In this document: positions 1-9,087 of the stretch, in pieces | Layout of the letters: each line of letters starts with the position of its first letter | How positions within the stretch are numbered: the stretch's first letter is position 1 | Source of the DNA: Porifericola rhodea | GTDB lineage: Bacteria > Bacteroidota > Bacteroidia > Cytophagales > Cyclobacteriaceae | DNA length: 64,000 nucleotides | Assembly (NCBI RefSeq): GCF_030506305.1 | Contig: NZ_CP119421.1 | Span: 2,992,501 to 3,056,500, forward strand | Direction of reading: 5' to 3' | Made by a program: the position numbers and the translations under genes | The notes under the pieces: model-generated | What the model saw: only the letters and a program-made list of their open reading frames with translations | What the model was told of the DNA's origin: nothing | The model's database searches: none

Positions 1-3
1 TTT

Positions 4-1548
4 ATGAAGCAGTATTTTAAATTATTTGATCTAAGTCAGAAGGTAGACTATAAAACAGAAATCCTGTCAGGTTTAACAGTAGCCCTGGCGCTGATTCCCG
101 AAGCAGTTGCCTTTTCACTAATCGCTGGCCTCTCTCCGCTTACCGGTCTGTATGCCGCCTTTATGATGGGACTGGTAACTTCAGTGCTGGGTGGGCGTCC
201 GGGCATGATATCCGGGGCAACTGGTGCGGTAGCGGTAGTGCTTGTCAGCCTGGTAAAGTCGCATGGTGTGGAATATATTTTTGCTACCGTAATTCTGGCG
301 GGCGCCATTCAGATGTTAGCCGGTATTTTTAAGCTGGGTAAATTTATTCGCCTGGTACCGCACTCGGTCATGTATGGCTTTGTAAACGGTCTGGCTATCG
401 TAATTTTCCTTTCTCAGTTGGATCAGTTTAAAGTAGTAAATGCTGCCGGTGTCTTGGAGTGGATGAGCGGCAATACGCTTTATGTAATGCTTGGGTTGGT
501 GCTGCTTACCATGCTTATCATTTGGGGCTTACCCAGACTAACCAAAGTGGTGCCTGCTTCTCTTACTGCTATTCTGGTAGTATCTGCCGTAGTAATTGGC
601 CTGGGAGTAGATACCAAAACTGTAGGTGATATTGCCTCTATACAGGGTAGTTTTCCTCCTTTCCATATACCTGCTATCCCTTTCAATCTGGAAAGCCTGC
701 AAATCATTTTTCCGTATGCGTTAATCGTTGCCGGTGTAGGGCTGATAGAAAGTTTGCTTACGCTTAATCTGATAGATGAAATTACGGAAACTCGTGGCAG
801 AGGAAACAAAGAGTGTGTAGCACAGGGTGCTGCCAATATGCTTTCAGGGCTGTTTTCGGGTATGGGTGGTTGTGCGATGATCGGCCAGAGCCTGATCAAT
901 ATCTCATCCGGCGCACGTGCCCGTTTATCAGGGATAGTAGCGGCAAGTATGCTGCTTGTGTTTATTATGTTTGGTGCCAGCCTGATTGAGCAGTTGCCAA
1001 TGGCTGCCCTTACCGGACTGATGATCATGGTTTCTATCGGTACTTTTGAGTGGGCCAGTATGCGTAGTTTTGGTAAGATGCCAGTTACTGATGTGTTGGT
1101 AATGGTTCTGGTTACTTTAGTAACAGTATTCCTTCATAACCTGGCTTTGGCAGTACTTATTGGAGTAATTATTTCGGCCCTGGTATTTGCCTGGGAAAAC
1201 GCCAAACGTATTCGCGCGCGCAAGCATGTAGATGCACAAGGAGTAAAGCATTATGAGATTTACGGTCCCCTTTTCTTTGGCTCAGTAACTACATTCAATG
1301 AAAAATTTGATGTACTTAATGATCCACAGGAAGTAGTTATTGATTTTGCGGAAAGTAGAGTAGCCGATATGTCAGGGATAGAAGCTCTCAACAAAATTAC
1401 ACAGCGCTACCGTAAGGCAGGAAAGACTCTGCATATTAAGCATCTGAGTGACGAGTGTAAAACATTGCTGAAAAATGCTGAGAAGGTTATTGATGTTAAT
1501 ATTATAGAAGAGCCTTCTTCACAAAAGATGTCGGTAAATCCGGCCTAA
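4..1548 (+). CDS. SulP family inorganic anion transporter with STAS domain
   Basis: This 514-residue inner-membrane protein belongs to the SulP/SLC26 family, which moves sulfate, bicarbonate or related anions. The N-terminal part has about ten hydrophobic segments, and the early motif ALIPEAVAFSLIAGLSPLTGLYA is the usual SulP signature at residues 30-52. Residues from about 410 form a cytoplasmic STAS domain (YGPLFFGSV, then VVIDFAESRVADMSGIEAL). The ATG at base 4 gives the usual family start, so the gene looks complete although it lies at the window edge. The substrate cannot be read from sequence. A strong hairpin terminator follows it. Confidence 0.93.
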   Translation: MKQYFKLFDLSQKVDYKTEILSGLTVALALIPEAVAFSLIAGLSPLTGLYAAFMMGLVTSVLGGRPGMISGATGAVAVVLVSLVKSHGVEYIFATVILAGAIQMLAGIFKLGKFIRLVPHSVMYGFVNGLAIVIFLSQLDQFKVVNAAGVLEWMSGNTLYVMLGLVLLTMLIIWGLPRLTKVVPASLTAILVVSAVVIGLGVDTKTVGDIASIQGSFPPFHIPAIPFNLESLQIIFPYALIVAGVGLIESLLTLNLIDEITETRGRGNKECVAQGAANMLSGLFSGMGGCAMIGQSLINISSGARARLSGIVAASMLLVFIMFGASLIEQLPMAALTGLMIMVSIGTFEWASMRSFGKMPVTDVLVMVLVTLVTVFLHNLALAVLIGVIISALVFAWENAKRIRARKHVDAQGVKHYEIYGPLFFGSVTTFNEKFDVLNDPQEVVIDFAESRVADMSGIEALNKITQRYRKAGKTLHIKHLSDECKTLLKNAEKVIDVNIIEEPSSQKMSVNPA

Positions 1549-1564
1549 ACATATATAACTTTGT

Positions 1565-1595
1565 AAAGCTGCTCATTTTGAGCAGCTTTTTTTTT
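1565..1595 (+). terminator. Rho-independent terminator after the SulP gene
   Basis: AAAGCTGCTC and GAGCAGCTTT form a perfect 10-base stem around a short loop, followed by a run of T. It separates the transporter from proA. Confidence 0.9.
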
Positions 1596-1695
1596 GCCTT
1601 GCCTTGCCTTGCAGTAAAAGGTTGCCAGAGCCAGCTCTTTGCTTTTAAACGTACTTTATACTTCTTCCTAAGGCGGTATTTGTTAATTTTAGGGC

Positions 1696-2955
1696 ATGAT
1701 TGCAGAAACTAATATTACCGACCACCTAAAAGCAGTGCAGGAAGCAGCTCGCAAAGCTTACCAGCTGAGCGATGCCCAGATCAATAAAGTACTGCACCAG
1801 CTTGCTGATCTGGCAGTAGAACGTACAGATGCCATACTGGAAGCCAATCAGAAAGACCTGGACCGTATGGATACCTCGGACCCAAAATACGACCGCCTTA
1901 TGCTCACCCCTGAGCGTATTGAGGCTATTGCATCTGATATACGCAATGTAGCGGGGCTGCCTGGCCCGCTAGGCAAAGTGTTGGAAGAAAAGACTCTGGA
2001 CAATGGTCTGCAACTGCGCAAAATCAGTGTGCCGATGGGCGTAATTGGAATGATATACGAGGCACGGCCTAATGTTACTTTTGATGTATTTGCTCTTTGC
2101 CTAAAGTCTGGTAATGCCTGTGTTTTGAAAGGTGGTAGCGATGCTGAGTTTTCTAACATAGCTATTGTTTCTATCATCCATGAAGTATTGGCTAAGCATA
2201 GTATAAATGAGCATATGCTTTATCTGATGCCAGCCGACAGGCAGGCGACACAGGCGCTACTGGAAGCCGTAGGCTTTGTTGATATTATTATTCCTCGGGG
2301 TAGTCAGGGCCTTATCAACTTTGTGCGCGAACATGCCAAAGTTCCGGTAATAGAGACGGGAGCGGGCATAGTGCATACCTATTTTGACAAAAGCGGAGAC
2401 CTGGAAAAAGGTAAGCACATCATCTTTAATGCAAAAACAAGACGAGTAAGTGTTTGTAATGCTTTAGACTGTCTTATTCTGCATAAAGATCGTCTGAAAG
2501 ATCTGGAAGCTTTAACTCATAAGCTTATTACTAAAGAGGTAGAGATATTTGCAGATGCAGACAGCTATGCTGAACTGGAAGGAAAATACCCCAGTGCTTT
2601 ATTGAGAGAAGCCAGTGATGAGCATTTTGGTACTGAGTTTTTGTCTCACAAAATGTCTATAAAAACTGTAAACAGCCTGGAAGAGGCGCTGGATCATATC
2701 GCTAAATTCAGCTCCAAACATAGTGAGGCCATCGTAGCGGAAGATAAAGATGTGATACTAGAGTATATGAATTCTGTAGACGCTGCTGCTGTGTATGCTA
2801 ATACTTCTACAGCTTATACAGATGGTGCTCAATTTGGAATGGGAGCTGAGATTGGCATCAGTACACAAAAGCTACATGCCCGTGGACCTATGGCATTGCC
2901 AGAGCTTACCAGCTACAAATGGCAGATTTTTGGTAATGGACAGGTAAGAGCCTAA
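1696..2955 (+). CDS. proA: Glutamate-5-semialdehyde dehydrogenase (gamma-glutamyl phosphate reductase)
   Basis: ProA reduces gamma-glutamyl phosphate to glutamate-5-semialdehyde with NADPH, the second step of proline synthesis. The 419-residue length is typical. Family motifs are visible: the [28 protein letters not shown] block near residue 113 and the catalytic cysteine in [12 protein letters not shown] near residue 251. The C-terminal [19 protein letters not shown] block is also characteristic. No proB lies next to it in this window, so it is probably transcribed alone. A shared hairpin ends it and the opposing marR gene. Confidence 0.96.
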   Translation: MIAETNITDHLKAVQEAARKAYQLSDAQINKVLHQLADLAVERTDAILEANQKDLDRMDTSDPKYDRLMLTPERIEAIASDIRNVAGLPGPLGKVLEEKTLDNGLQLRKISVPMGVIGMIYEARPNVTFDVFALCLKSGNACVLKGGSDAEFSNIAIVSIIHEVLAKHSINEHMLYLMPADRQATQALLEAVGFVDIIIPRGSQGLINFVREHAKVPVIETGAGIVHTYFDKSGDLEKGKHIIFNAKTRRVSVCNALDCLILHKDRLKDLEALTHKLITKEVEIFADADSYAELEGKYPSALLREASDEHFGTEFLSHKMSIKTVNSLEEALDHIAKFSSKHSEAIVAEDKDVILEYMNSVDAAAVYANTSTAYTDGAQFGMGAEIGISTQKLHARGPMALPELTSYKWQIFGNGQVRA

Positions 2956-2961
2956 AAGTAA

Positions 2962-2990
2962 TAGAGGCTAAAGTAGCACTTTAGCCTCTA
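2962..2990. terminator. Bidirectional hairpin terminator between proA and marR
   Basis: TAGAGGCTAAAG and CTTTAGCCTCTA form a perfect 12-base stem with a 5-base loop. It overlaps the stop codon of the convergent MarR gene and can serve both strands. Confidence 0.75.
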
Positions 2991-3430
2991 AATTTATCCA
3001 GTAGTTCATTAAGTTGAATGACCTCTTCCTGGTTCAGATTATTGAGTCCGTCCATTCTTCCTTCCAGTGTTGGTGTAATTTCTTCTAAAAGCCCCATGCC
3101 TTTTTCAGTAATAAGGATATCCACTTTACGTCGGTTACTTGGGCATTCGCAGCGTGTTACATACCCACCTTTACGAAGCTTTTCTACTAGCCTTGTCGCA
3201 TTAGACATACGATTAACCATCCGCTCTGTAATTAGCTGTAAAGAAGATGGTTTAGGGTACTGCCCCTTGAGAATACGCAACACATTGTACTGCTCTTGTG
3301 AAATACCGTAGGGTTTAAGTCCCTGATTAACATGGGTAGAAAGCCAGCTTTCAGTTACCCGGATATTTAACACAGCCTTATGATAAGGGCTTTTAAACTC
3401 TTTTTGCTTTATCTCGTCTTCAAGTCTCAT
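2981..3430 (-). CDS. MarR family transcriptional regulator
   Basis: A 149-residue winged-helix regulator. The DNA-binding part spans roughly residues 45-110: GISQEQYNVLRILKG, then LQLITERMVNRMSNATRLVEKLRKGGYVTR and the wing CPSNRRKVDILITEKG. This matches MarR proteins, which usually bind DNA as dimers and lose affinity on binding a ligand. No obvious target operon is adjacent, since it is convergent with proA and tandem with the oxyR-like gene. Its ligand is unknown. Confidence 0.9.
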   Translation of the reverse strand: MRLEDEIKQKEFKSPYHKAVLNIRVTESWLSTHVNQGLKPYGISQEQYNVLRILKGQYPKPSSLQLITERMVNRMSNATRLVEKLRKGGYVTRCECPSNRRKVDILITEKGMGLLEEITPTLEGRMDGLNNLNQEEVIQLNELLDKFRG

Positions 3431-3500
3431 ATTTTTGTGTCAACTTATGTTGTACATACAACAATCAAATTAGTAAACAGTTCCTACTAACGCAAATTTT

Positions 3501-4445
3501 TTATATACTAACAAAAGAATCTACAATTTCCTGCTGCTTGGCCTGTTTCATATGTGAGGGAATATTTTCTAAAATAAGCTGCTGAAGTTTATCAAGAGCC
3601 CTTTGCTTATGGAAAAACCTACTTCTAATCAGACTAATTTCGCGCACCACCTTATCTCCTTTAATAGGCTTAAGCATATTTTCCTGCTCAGCGCTTAACC
3701 CCAAAGTGGCGAGTTCAGGTACAAAAGTAACCCCTCCCTGATGCTCCACTATGCGCATGAGTGAGGAGATTGAGCTGCTCTGATAAGTAAAATGCTGGTG
3801 GTCGTTTTTTTTTCCTAACTGGCAGAGATCATTTACCTGACTACGAAAACAGTTTCCCTCTTTAAGCAGCCATAAATCTTTTGCCTTAATGTCGCTAAGC
3901 CGTATAGCCTTTTGCTTATAGTAAGGGTGGTCATCTGCTACGTAGAGGTAAAACTGCTCATAAAAAAGGGGAGAGGCACTAAGACCTTTGGCCACTACCG
4001 GGGTAACAATAATACCTGCATCCAGTTCACCTTCCTGTATAAGCTGTAGCACTTCTTCAGTAGTTAGCTCATTGATATGAAGTTCCAATTTAGGGTATTG
4101 TTTATGAAACTGCCTTACGAAAAGCGGTAAGAGAAAAGGAGCGAGAGTAGGAATAATACCTACTTTGATATGGTCTTGTTCTCCGGCATTCAATTCAGTG
4201 GCAAGCTGCTCCAACCCTTTAAAAGAAAGTAACGTTTCCTGAGCTTTCTCCATAAACTTTTTGCCTGCCGGAGTTACCTTCAAGGGCTTACGAGCCCGAT
4301 CAAATAGCGGGAACCCAATTTCTTCTTCCAGTTTTTTAACCTGCATAGTTAATGCTGGCTGGCTTACAAAAGATTCTTCAGCCGCTTTAACAAAGCTAAG
4401 CCTTTGGTACACACTAAAAGCATATTGTAATTGTTCTATCGTCAT
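3501..4445 (-). CDS. oxyR: LysR family hydrogen-peroxide regulator, OxyR-like
   Basis: A 314-residue LysR regulator starting at MTIEQLQYAFSVYQR. An upstream in-frame start exists, but this ATG gives the canonical LysR N-terminus. The helix-turn-helix covers residues 1-60. In the ligand domain, GNCFRSQVNDLC has two cysteines nine positions apart, like the redox pair C199/C208 of OxyR. The gene is divergent from dps, a classic OxyR target, which supports the assignment. The cysteine spacing and context are seen; the peroxide response is inferred. Confidence 0.87.
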   Translation of the reverse strand: MTIEQLQYAFSVYQRLSFVKAAEESFVSQPALTMQVKKLEEEIGFPLFDRARKPLKVTPAGKKFMEKAQETLLSFKGLEQLATELNAGEQDHIKVGIIPTLAPFLLPLFVRQFHKQYPKLELHINELTTEEVLQLIQEGELDAGIIVTPVVAKGLSASPLFYEQFYLYVADDHPYYKQKAIRLSDIKAKDLWLLKEGNCFRSQVNDLCQLGKKNDHQHFTYQSSSISSLMRIVEHQGGVTFVPELATLGLSAEQENMLKPIKGDKVVREISLIRSRFFHKQRALDKLQQLILENIPSHMKQAKQQEIVDSFVSI

Positions 4446-4540
4446 ATCATAAGATTTAGTTATACAAATATAAAAAATATCAATTTTTATTATAGTATTA
4501 AACCTATTATCTTTGATATACATCAAAACCGAAAATAATT
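4446..4540. promoter_or_regulatory. Divergent oxyR/dps control region
   Basis: The 95-base AT-rich spacer holds TATCTTTG at 4508-4515, a match to the Bacteroidota -7 element TAnnTTTG reading toward dps. An ATAG-N8-CTAT inverted repeat lies at 4492-4507, close to OxyR half-site spacing (ATAG-N7-CTAT) but one base too long. The operator assignment is tentative. Confidence 0.4.
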
Positions 4541-5014
4541 ATGAATACGACCATAGCTAAATCACATACAGCCGCTAAAAGCGAAAAGCTGGTAAAGCAG
4601 CTCAATCAACTGTTAGCTGACTATCAACTATATTATCAAAATCTGAGAGGCTTTCATTGGAATGTAAAAGGGCATTTGTTTTTTCACCTTCATGATAAGT
4701 TTGAGTCTTTATACAAAGAAGCTAATGAAACTGTAGATGAGATTGCAGAAAGAGTACGTGCCCTGGGTGCTATTCCCTTGCATACTCTGGAAGATTATTT
4801 TCAGCAGGCGCAGCTTACCTCTGCCAAAAACATTAGCGATGGTGAAGAAGCTGTGCAGGTTACTTTAAAGAACAGCCAGGTATTGCTGCATGACTTAAAA
4901 GAAGTGCTGCACCTAGCAGATGAGCAAAATGACGAAGCTACTTTAACCCTTATTAGTGATTTGATTACAGATACCGAAAAACGTATCTGGATGCTTAAAG
5001 CATTTTTGAGTTAG
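4541..5014 (+). CDS. dps: Dps family DNA-protecting ferritin-like protein
   Basis: A 157-residue ferritin-fold protein that forms dodecamers, oxidises and stores iron, and protects DNA from peroxide. The dinuclear ferroxidase ligands are visible in NLRGFHWNVKGHLFFHLHDKFESLYKEANETVDEIAERVRALG, residues about 38-80 (His, His, Asp, Glu). The length and four-helix pattern fit the family. Its place opposite an OxyR-like regulator suggests peroxide-induced expression. Confidence 0.94.
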   Translation: MNTTIAKSHTAAKSEKLVKQLNQLLADYQLYYQNLRGFHWNVKGHLFFHLHDKFESLYKEANETVDEIAERVRALGAIPLHTLEDYFQQAQLTSAKNISDGEEAVQVTLKNSQVLLHDLKEVLHLADEQNDEATLTLISDLITDTEKRIWMLKAFLS

Positions 5015-5147
5015 TGTTTGATTGATTTTGTTTTTTGCAATAATTCGGAGAGTGCTTCGCCTATTGGTGAGGCATTCTTTGTGTATAGCCCTTCCTGCTT
5101 TGCTGTAGTTACAATTTTCAATTTTTTACCCTCGCGGCAAACACCTA

Positions 5148-5177
5148 TTTGCTTTATGGGTTGAATTTGTACCTTTG
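5148..5177 (+). promoter_or_regulatory. Bacteroidota-type promoter for the carboxyspermidine genes
   Basis: TTTG at 5148-5151 and TACCTTTG at 5170-5177 are separated by 18 bases, a good match to the Bacteroidota -33/-7 consensus. It would leave an untranslated leader of about 130 bases before the start at 5312, in which no clear structure was seen. Confidence 0.6.
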
Positions 5178-5311
5178 CGACACATTAGGCCAACAATTTT
5201 TTGAGGCTGGTGTGTAAAGCATATACGCTTATTTAAATAGCATTTGTAAGTGAATGAACAACCAATTTTTAGCAAACTTTCAGCTTTTCACCTTAAACTG
5301 TTTTACTACTT

Positions 5312-6538
5312 ATGAGTAAAGTATTAATCATTGGCGCCGGAGGGGTAGGCAATGTGGTAGCGCATAAATGTGCTTCTGTACCTGAAGTATTTTCAGAGAT
5401 TATGCTTGCCAGCCGTACCCAGTCCAAATGCAATACCATAGCTCGGGATGTGGCCAAAAGATATCCTGATGCCAAACCTATACAGACTGCCCAGGTAGAT
5501 GCAGACAATGTACCCGAACTGGTAGAACTGATCAGGAAATTTGGTCCTAAAATGGTAATTAATGTAGCGCTACCTTATCAGGATCTTACCATTATGGATG
5601 CCTGCCTGGAGACCAAAGTCCATTATCTGGATACCGCCAATTACGAACCTAAGGATGAAGCTAAGTTTGAATATAAATGGCAGTGGGCGTATCAGGATCG
5701 TTTTAAAGAAGCAGGGCTAATGGCATTACTTGGTTGTGGATTTGACCCTGGCGTTACCGGAGTATTTACAGCTTATGCCCAGAAGCATCACTTTGACGAA
5801 GTGCATTATCTGGATATTATAGACTGTAATGCGGGCGATCATGGAAAAGCGTTTGCTACCAACTTTAACCCGGAAATTAACATACGAGAGATTACACAAA
5901 ACGGCCGCTTTTGGGAGAAAGGTGAGTGGAAAGAAACCCAGCCTCTGGAAATACATAAACCTATTAACTATCCGGAGATTGGCGAGCGTGAGTCTTACCT
6001 GCTGTACCACGAAGAGCTGGAGTCCTTAACCAAAAATATCAAAAACCTGAAGCGTGCACGTTTCTGGATGACCTTCGGGCAGGAGTATATCAAGCATCTT
6101 ACGGTATTACAGAATGTAGGAATGACCCGTATTGATCCTGTAAAATTTAATGGGGTAGACATAGTACCCCTGGAGTTTCTGAAAGCAGTACTGCCGGAGC
6201 CAGGCTCTCTGGGTGAAAATTACAAAGGTCAAACTTCTATTGGCTGCCAGATCAAAGGTTTAAAAGATGGCCAGGAGAAAACTTATTATGTGTACAATAA
6301 CTGCGACCACGCAGAGTCATACAAAGAAGTGGGCGCTCAGGCAGTGTCTTATACTACCGGAGTACCAGCGATGATTGGCGCGATGATGCTGCTGACCGAC
6401 CAGTGGAACAAAGCAGGGGTGTACAACGTAGAGGAATTTGACCCGGATCCATTTATGGAAGCCCTAAAAAAGTATGGTCTGCCGTGGCACGAAAAAGTAA
6501 ATGAGCCATTGGCGTTTGATGATTATAACGTTAACTAA
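5312..6538 (+). CDS. Carboxynorspermidine/carboxyspermidine dehydrogenase (saccharopine dehydrogenase family)
   Basis: A 408-residue NAD(P)-dependent enzyme. The N-terminal Rossmann motif VLIIGAGGVGNVVAHKCA (residues 4-21) and CGFDPGVTGVFTAYAQKH near residue 140 match the Lys1-type saccharopine dehydrogenase family. The next gene encodes carboxynorspermidine decarboxylase. The pair forms the alternative spermidine route, in which aspartate semialdehyde condenses reductively with putrescine or diaminopropane to a carboxylated polyamine. Pairing gives high confidence for this role over lysine breakdown. Confidence 0.9.
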   Translation: MSKVLIIGAGGVGNVVAHKCASVPEVFSEIMLASRTQSKCNTIARDVAKRYPDAKPIQTAQVDADNVPELVELIRKFGPKMVINVALPYQDLTIMDACLETKVHYLDTANYEPKDEAKFEYKWQWAYQDRFKEAGLMALLGCGFDPGVTGVFTAYAQKHHFDEVHYLDIIDCNAGDHGKAFATNFNPEINIREITQNGRFWEKGEWKETQPLEIHKPINYPEIGERESYLLYHEELESLTKNIKNLKRARFWMTFGQEYIKHLTVLQNVGMTRIDPVKFNGVDIVPLEFLKAVLPEPGSLGENYKGQTSIGCQIKGLKDGQEKTYYVYNNCDHAESYKEVGAQAVSYTTGVPAMIGAMMLLTDQWNKAGVYNVEEFDPDPFMEALKKYGLPWHEKVNEPLAFDDYNVN

Positions 6539-6588
6539 CACAAGATTCTGGGAGGTGATTTACCTCCCTTTTTAATGAACTCTGCCTT

Positions 6589-7728
6589 ATGCCTATCAAT
6601 TTTAATGAAGTCCCTTCTGCCTGTTTTGTATTAGAAGAAAGTAAGCTCCGCCGTAACCTGGAAATCATGAAAAAAGTGCAGGACGCTTCGGGAGCTAATA
6701 TTATTCTGGCACTAAAGGGTTTTGCGATGTTTAGCACCTTTGGCCTGATTAAACAGTATTTACATGGTACTACTGCCTCTTCGCTACACGAAGCCCGCTT
6801 GGGTTTTGAAGAATTTGGTGATGAGGTACATGCCTATAGCCCTGCCTACTTTGAAGATGAGATAGAAGAGCTGATGAGCTATTGCAATCATATTACTTTT
6901 AACTCTCCGGCGCAGTGGAACCGCTTTAAAGATAGGGTGCAAGCTAATGATAAAAAGATTTCTTGCGCTATACGCATCAATCCCGAATACTCGGAGGTAG
7001 AGACAGACCTGTATAACCCCTGCGCAATAGGCACACGCCTGGGAGTTACTGCTGACCAGATAGGAGATAAGCTGCCTGAAGGCATTGAGGGCCTTCATTT
7101 TCATACACTTTGCGAAAGTGACTCTTTTGCTCTGGAGCGAACGCTTAAAGAGGTAGAAGCTAAGTTTAGCCATTTGCTTAAACAGGCAAAGTGGTTAAAC
7201 ATGGGAGGAGGCCACCTGATGACCCGCCGTGGCTATGATCTGGACCATCTGGTTAGCCTCATCAAATATATGCGTGAGCAGTATGACCTGGATATAATCA
7301 TGGAACCAGGCTCTGCCGTAGCCTGGGATACCGGCTACCTGACTTCCAGTGTGCAGGATATTATTGATAGCAAGGGCATACATGCGGTAATCTTAGACAT
7401 TAGTGTTGCCGCGCACATGCCAGACTGTATAGAAATGCCTTATAAGCCGCGTATTCTGGGAGCAGAAGATGCCAAACCCGGAGAGGCTGCTTATCGTGTA
7501 GGAGGTACTACCTGCCTGGCAGGGGACTTTGTAGGCGATTACCATTTTGATAAACCTCTGCAGATAGGCGATATGTTAGTGTTTGATGATATGATGCACT
7601 ACACTATGGTAAAGACAACTACTTTTAACGGCGTGCGTCATCCTTCCATCGGTATCTGGCATGAGGATGATACCTTTGAGCTAGTAAAAACTTTTGGGTA
7701 CGAATCGTACAAACACAAATTATCATAA
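6589..7728 (+). CDS. nspC: Carboxynorspermidine/carboxyspermidine decarboxylase
   Basis: A 379-residue PLP enzyme of the alanine-racemase-fold decarboxylases. The PLP lysine sits in ILALKGFAMF near residue 43. LHFHTLCESDSF, WLNMGGGHLMTR and the catalytic region GGTTCLAGDFVGDY (Cys-Leu-Ala-Gly-Asp) near residue 305 match NspC. It removes the carboxyl group from carboxy(nor)spermidine. It lies 50 bases after the dehydrogenase and is probably cotranscribed from the promoter at 5148. Confidence 0.93.
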   Translation: MPINFNEVPSACFVLEESKLRRNLEIMKKVQDASGANIILALKGFAMFSTFGLIKQYLHGTTASSLHEARLGFEEFGDEVHAYSPAYFEDEIEELMSYCNHITFNSPAQWNRFKDRVQANDKKISCAIRINPEYSEVETDLYNPCAIGTRLGVTADQIGDKLPEGIEGLHFHTLCESDSFALERTLKEVEAKFSHLLKQAKWLNMGGGHLMTRRGYDLDHLVSLIKYMREQYDLDIIMEPGSAVAWDTGYLTSSVQDIIDSKGIHAVILDISVAAHMPDCIEMPYKPRILGAEDAKPGEAAYRVGGTTCLAGDFVGDYHFDKPLQIGDMLVFDDMMHYTMVKTTTFNGVRHPSIGIWHEDDTFELVKTFGYESYKHKLS

Positions 7729-7868
7729 TAGTACAGATTAAGAGCCATATCTTCATTCGGTATTTATTGCGGATGAAGATTTTTTATGCCCACAACTTAT
7801 AAGTTAGCCGCACAAAATTCGCATAGAATAATTATATTGAAATAAACAGCAACTAAAACCCATTTCAT

Positions 7869-8259
7869 ATGCGAAAACATGTAGAAATTTTAGCCTATCT
7901 CAATATAGCTTTAGGAGCGCTGACAGTAATTTCTGGGCTTATTATAGCTTGTAGTCGCAGGTAGCGGTGTTCTCTCAGGTGACCATACTGCTATGTGGGT
8001 AACTTCACTGGTGGGAGGAGGTCTTGGTTTTATCCTGGCCGCTATGGGTGCGGTTAGTATACTTGGTGGCTGGGGTTTGCTTAAGCATCAGGAGTGGGCT
8101 CGCATCCTTATCATAATACTAAGTATCTTGAGTTTACCTGGCGTGCCGGTAGGTACTGCGTTAGGAGTATACGGGCTTTGGGTACTTTTTAGTGAGGAAG
8201 TAAGCGTGATGTTTCGCAGGAGACCCACGGGGCATCCGACAGCAGCTACAGAACTATAA
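7869..8259 (+). pseudogene. Small membrane protein gene broken by a frameshift
   Basis: Reading from ATG 7869 gives MRKHVEILAYLNIALGALTV, a hydrophobic start that meets a TAG near 7962. The preceding reading then continues in another frame as VVAGSGVLSGDHTAMWVTSL and runs to the stop at 8259. The joined product would be about 130 residues with four hydrophobic segments and a polar tail. A net one-base change near 7951 explains the break. It may be a real lesion or a sequencing error. The segment from ATG 7993 alone encodes 88 residues and could still be made. Function is unknown. Confidence 0.7.
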
Positions 8260-8262
8260 AAA

Positions 8263-8290
8263 AAACGGGCATTAAGCCCGTTTCTCGTTT
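8263..8290. terminator. Bidirectional terminator
   Basis: AAACGGGC and GCCCGTTT form an 8-base stem with loop ATTAA, preceded by a run of A and followed by T-rich sequence. It lies between the convergent genes ending at 8259 and 8308. Confidence 0.8.
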
Positions 8291-8307
8291 ATTAAATAAA
8301 GTCTGAC

Positions 8308-8889
8308 TTATCGTCCTCTACTTTTTAGCGACGACTTATGGGTAAGATGTCCAGCCTCGTCAAAGAGTAAGACATAAGCATCCGTATCGGTATTTACTTC
8401 TACTTCATAGTAAGTATCTACGTTCTCTGGCTTCTGTTGCTTAGCGGTAGCCTGTGCTTCGCTGCTTGGGTCTACGCTCTCTTTCACCTCCGTTTTATCC
8501 TGTGCTACACCTTCGCTATTTTCGGGTATGTCGTCATAAGTATCCTGGTAATATGTTTCATTAAACCCTATATCATCGTTTCTTACACGATAAGGACGAA
8601 CGCTGCTGGCAGGCTCTTCCTTTCTTAAGCTGCTTTCTGTAACTGTTTCTTTACCCGGTACAATGTCTACCTTGTAAACCGCTACCATCTTCATGTCTCC
8701 GTATTGGCTGGCATCCAGGCTGTCCTTTACTTCCTGAGGTAGCTCTTCGCTATCAATCTGCGATCTGTCTATGGCTTCGCCAATGTAAATATTAGTGCTA
8801 TCAGGTTTCTTTTCGTCCTGCGCATATCCAAGCGTGGCACATAGAACCGCCACAAGGGGTAATGTCATTTTAAAAAAAGTCTTTCTCAT
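8308..8889 (-). CDS. Secreted hypothetical protein
   Basis: A 193-residue protein with a clear signal peptide (MRKTFFKMTLPLVAVLCATLGYAQ) and no recognised domain. The mature part is acidic, with a low-complexity Glu/Ser/Pro-rich middle. It ends in a compact segment, VDTYYEVEVNTDTDAYVLLF, that may be a small beta domain. It is probably periplasmic or surface-exposed. The function cannot be inferred. Confidence 0.75.
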   Translation of the reverse strand: MRKTFFKMTLPLVAVLCATLGYAQDEKKPDSTNIYIGEAIDRSQIDSEELPQEVKDSLDASQYGDMKMVAVYKVDIVPGKETVTESSLRKEEPASSVRPYRVRNDDIGFNETYYQDTYDDIPENSEGVAQDKTEVKESVDPSSEAQATAKQQKPENVDTYYEVEVNTDTDAYVLLFDEAGHLTHKSSLKSRGR

Positions 8890-9087
8890 AACTTAACATA
8901 TTTAAGTTTAAAAAATTTAGCAATCTGCTATACTTATAAAATAGCCAGGCATAGCAAATGTTTATATTCCTACTGCTTTTCTTTAGCTCTGCTTGTCTCA
9001 TTATCTTATCACATTTGCATTAGGTGCCGTGCTGAGCGTTTTTAAGTCTTTTCAAAATGTACTATACTTGGAAAAACACTTAACTAC

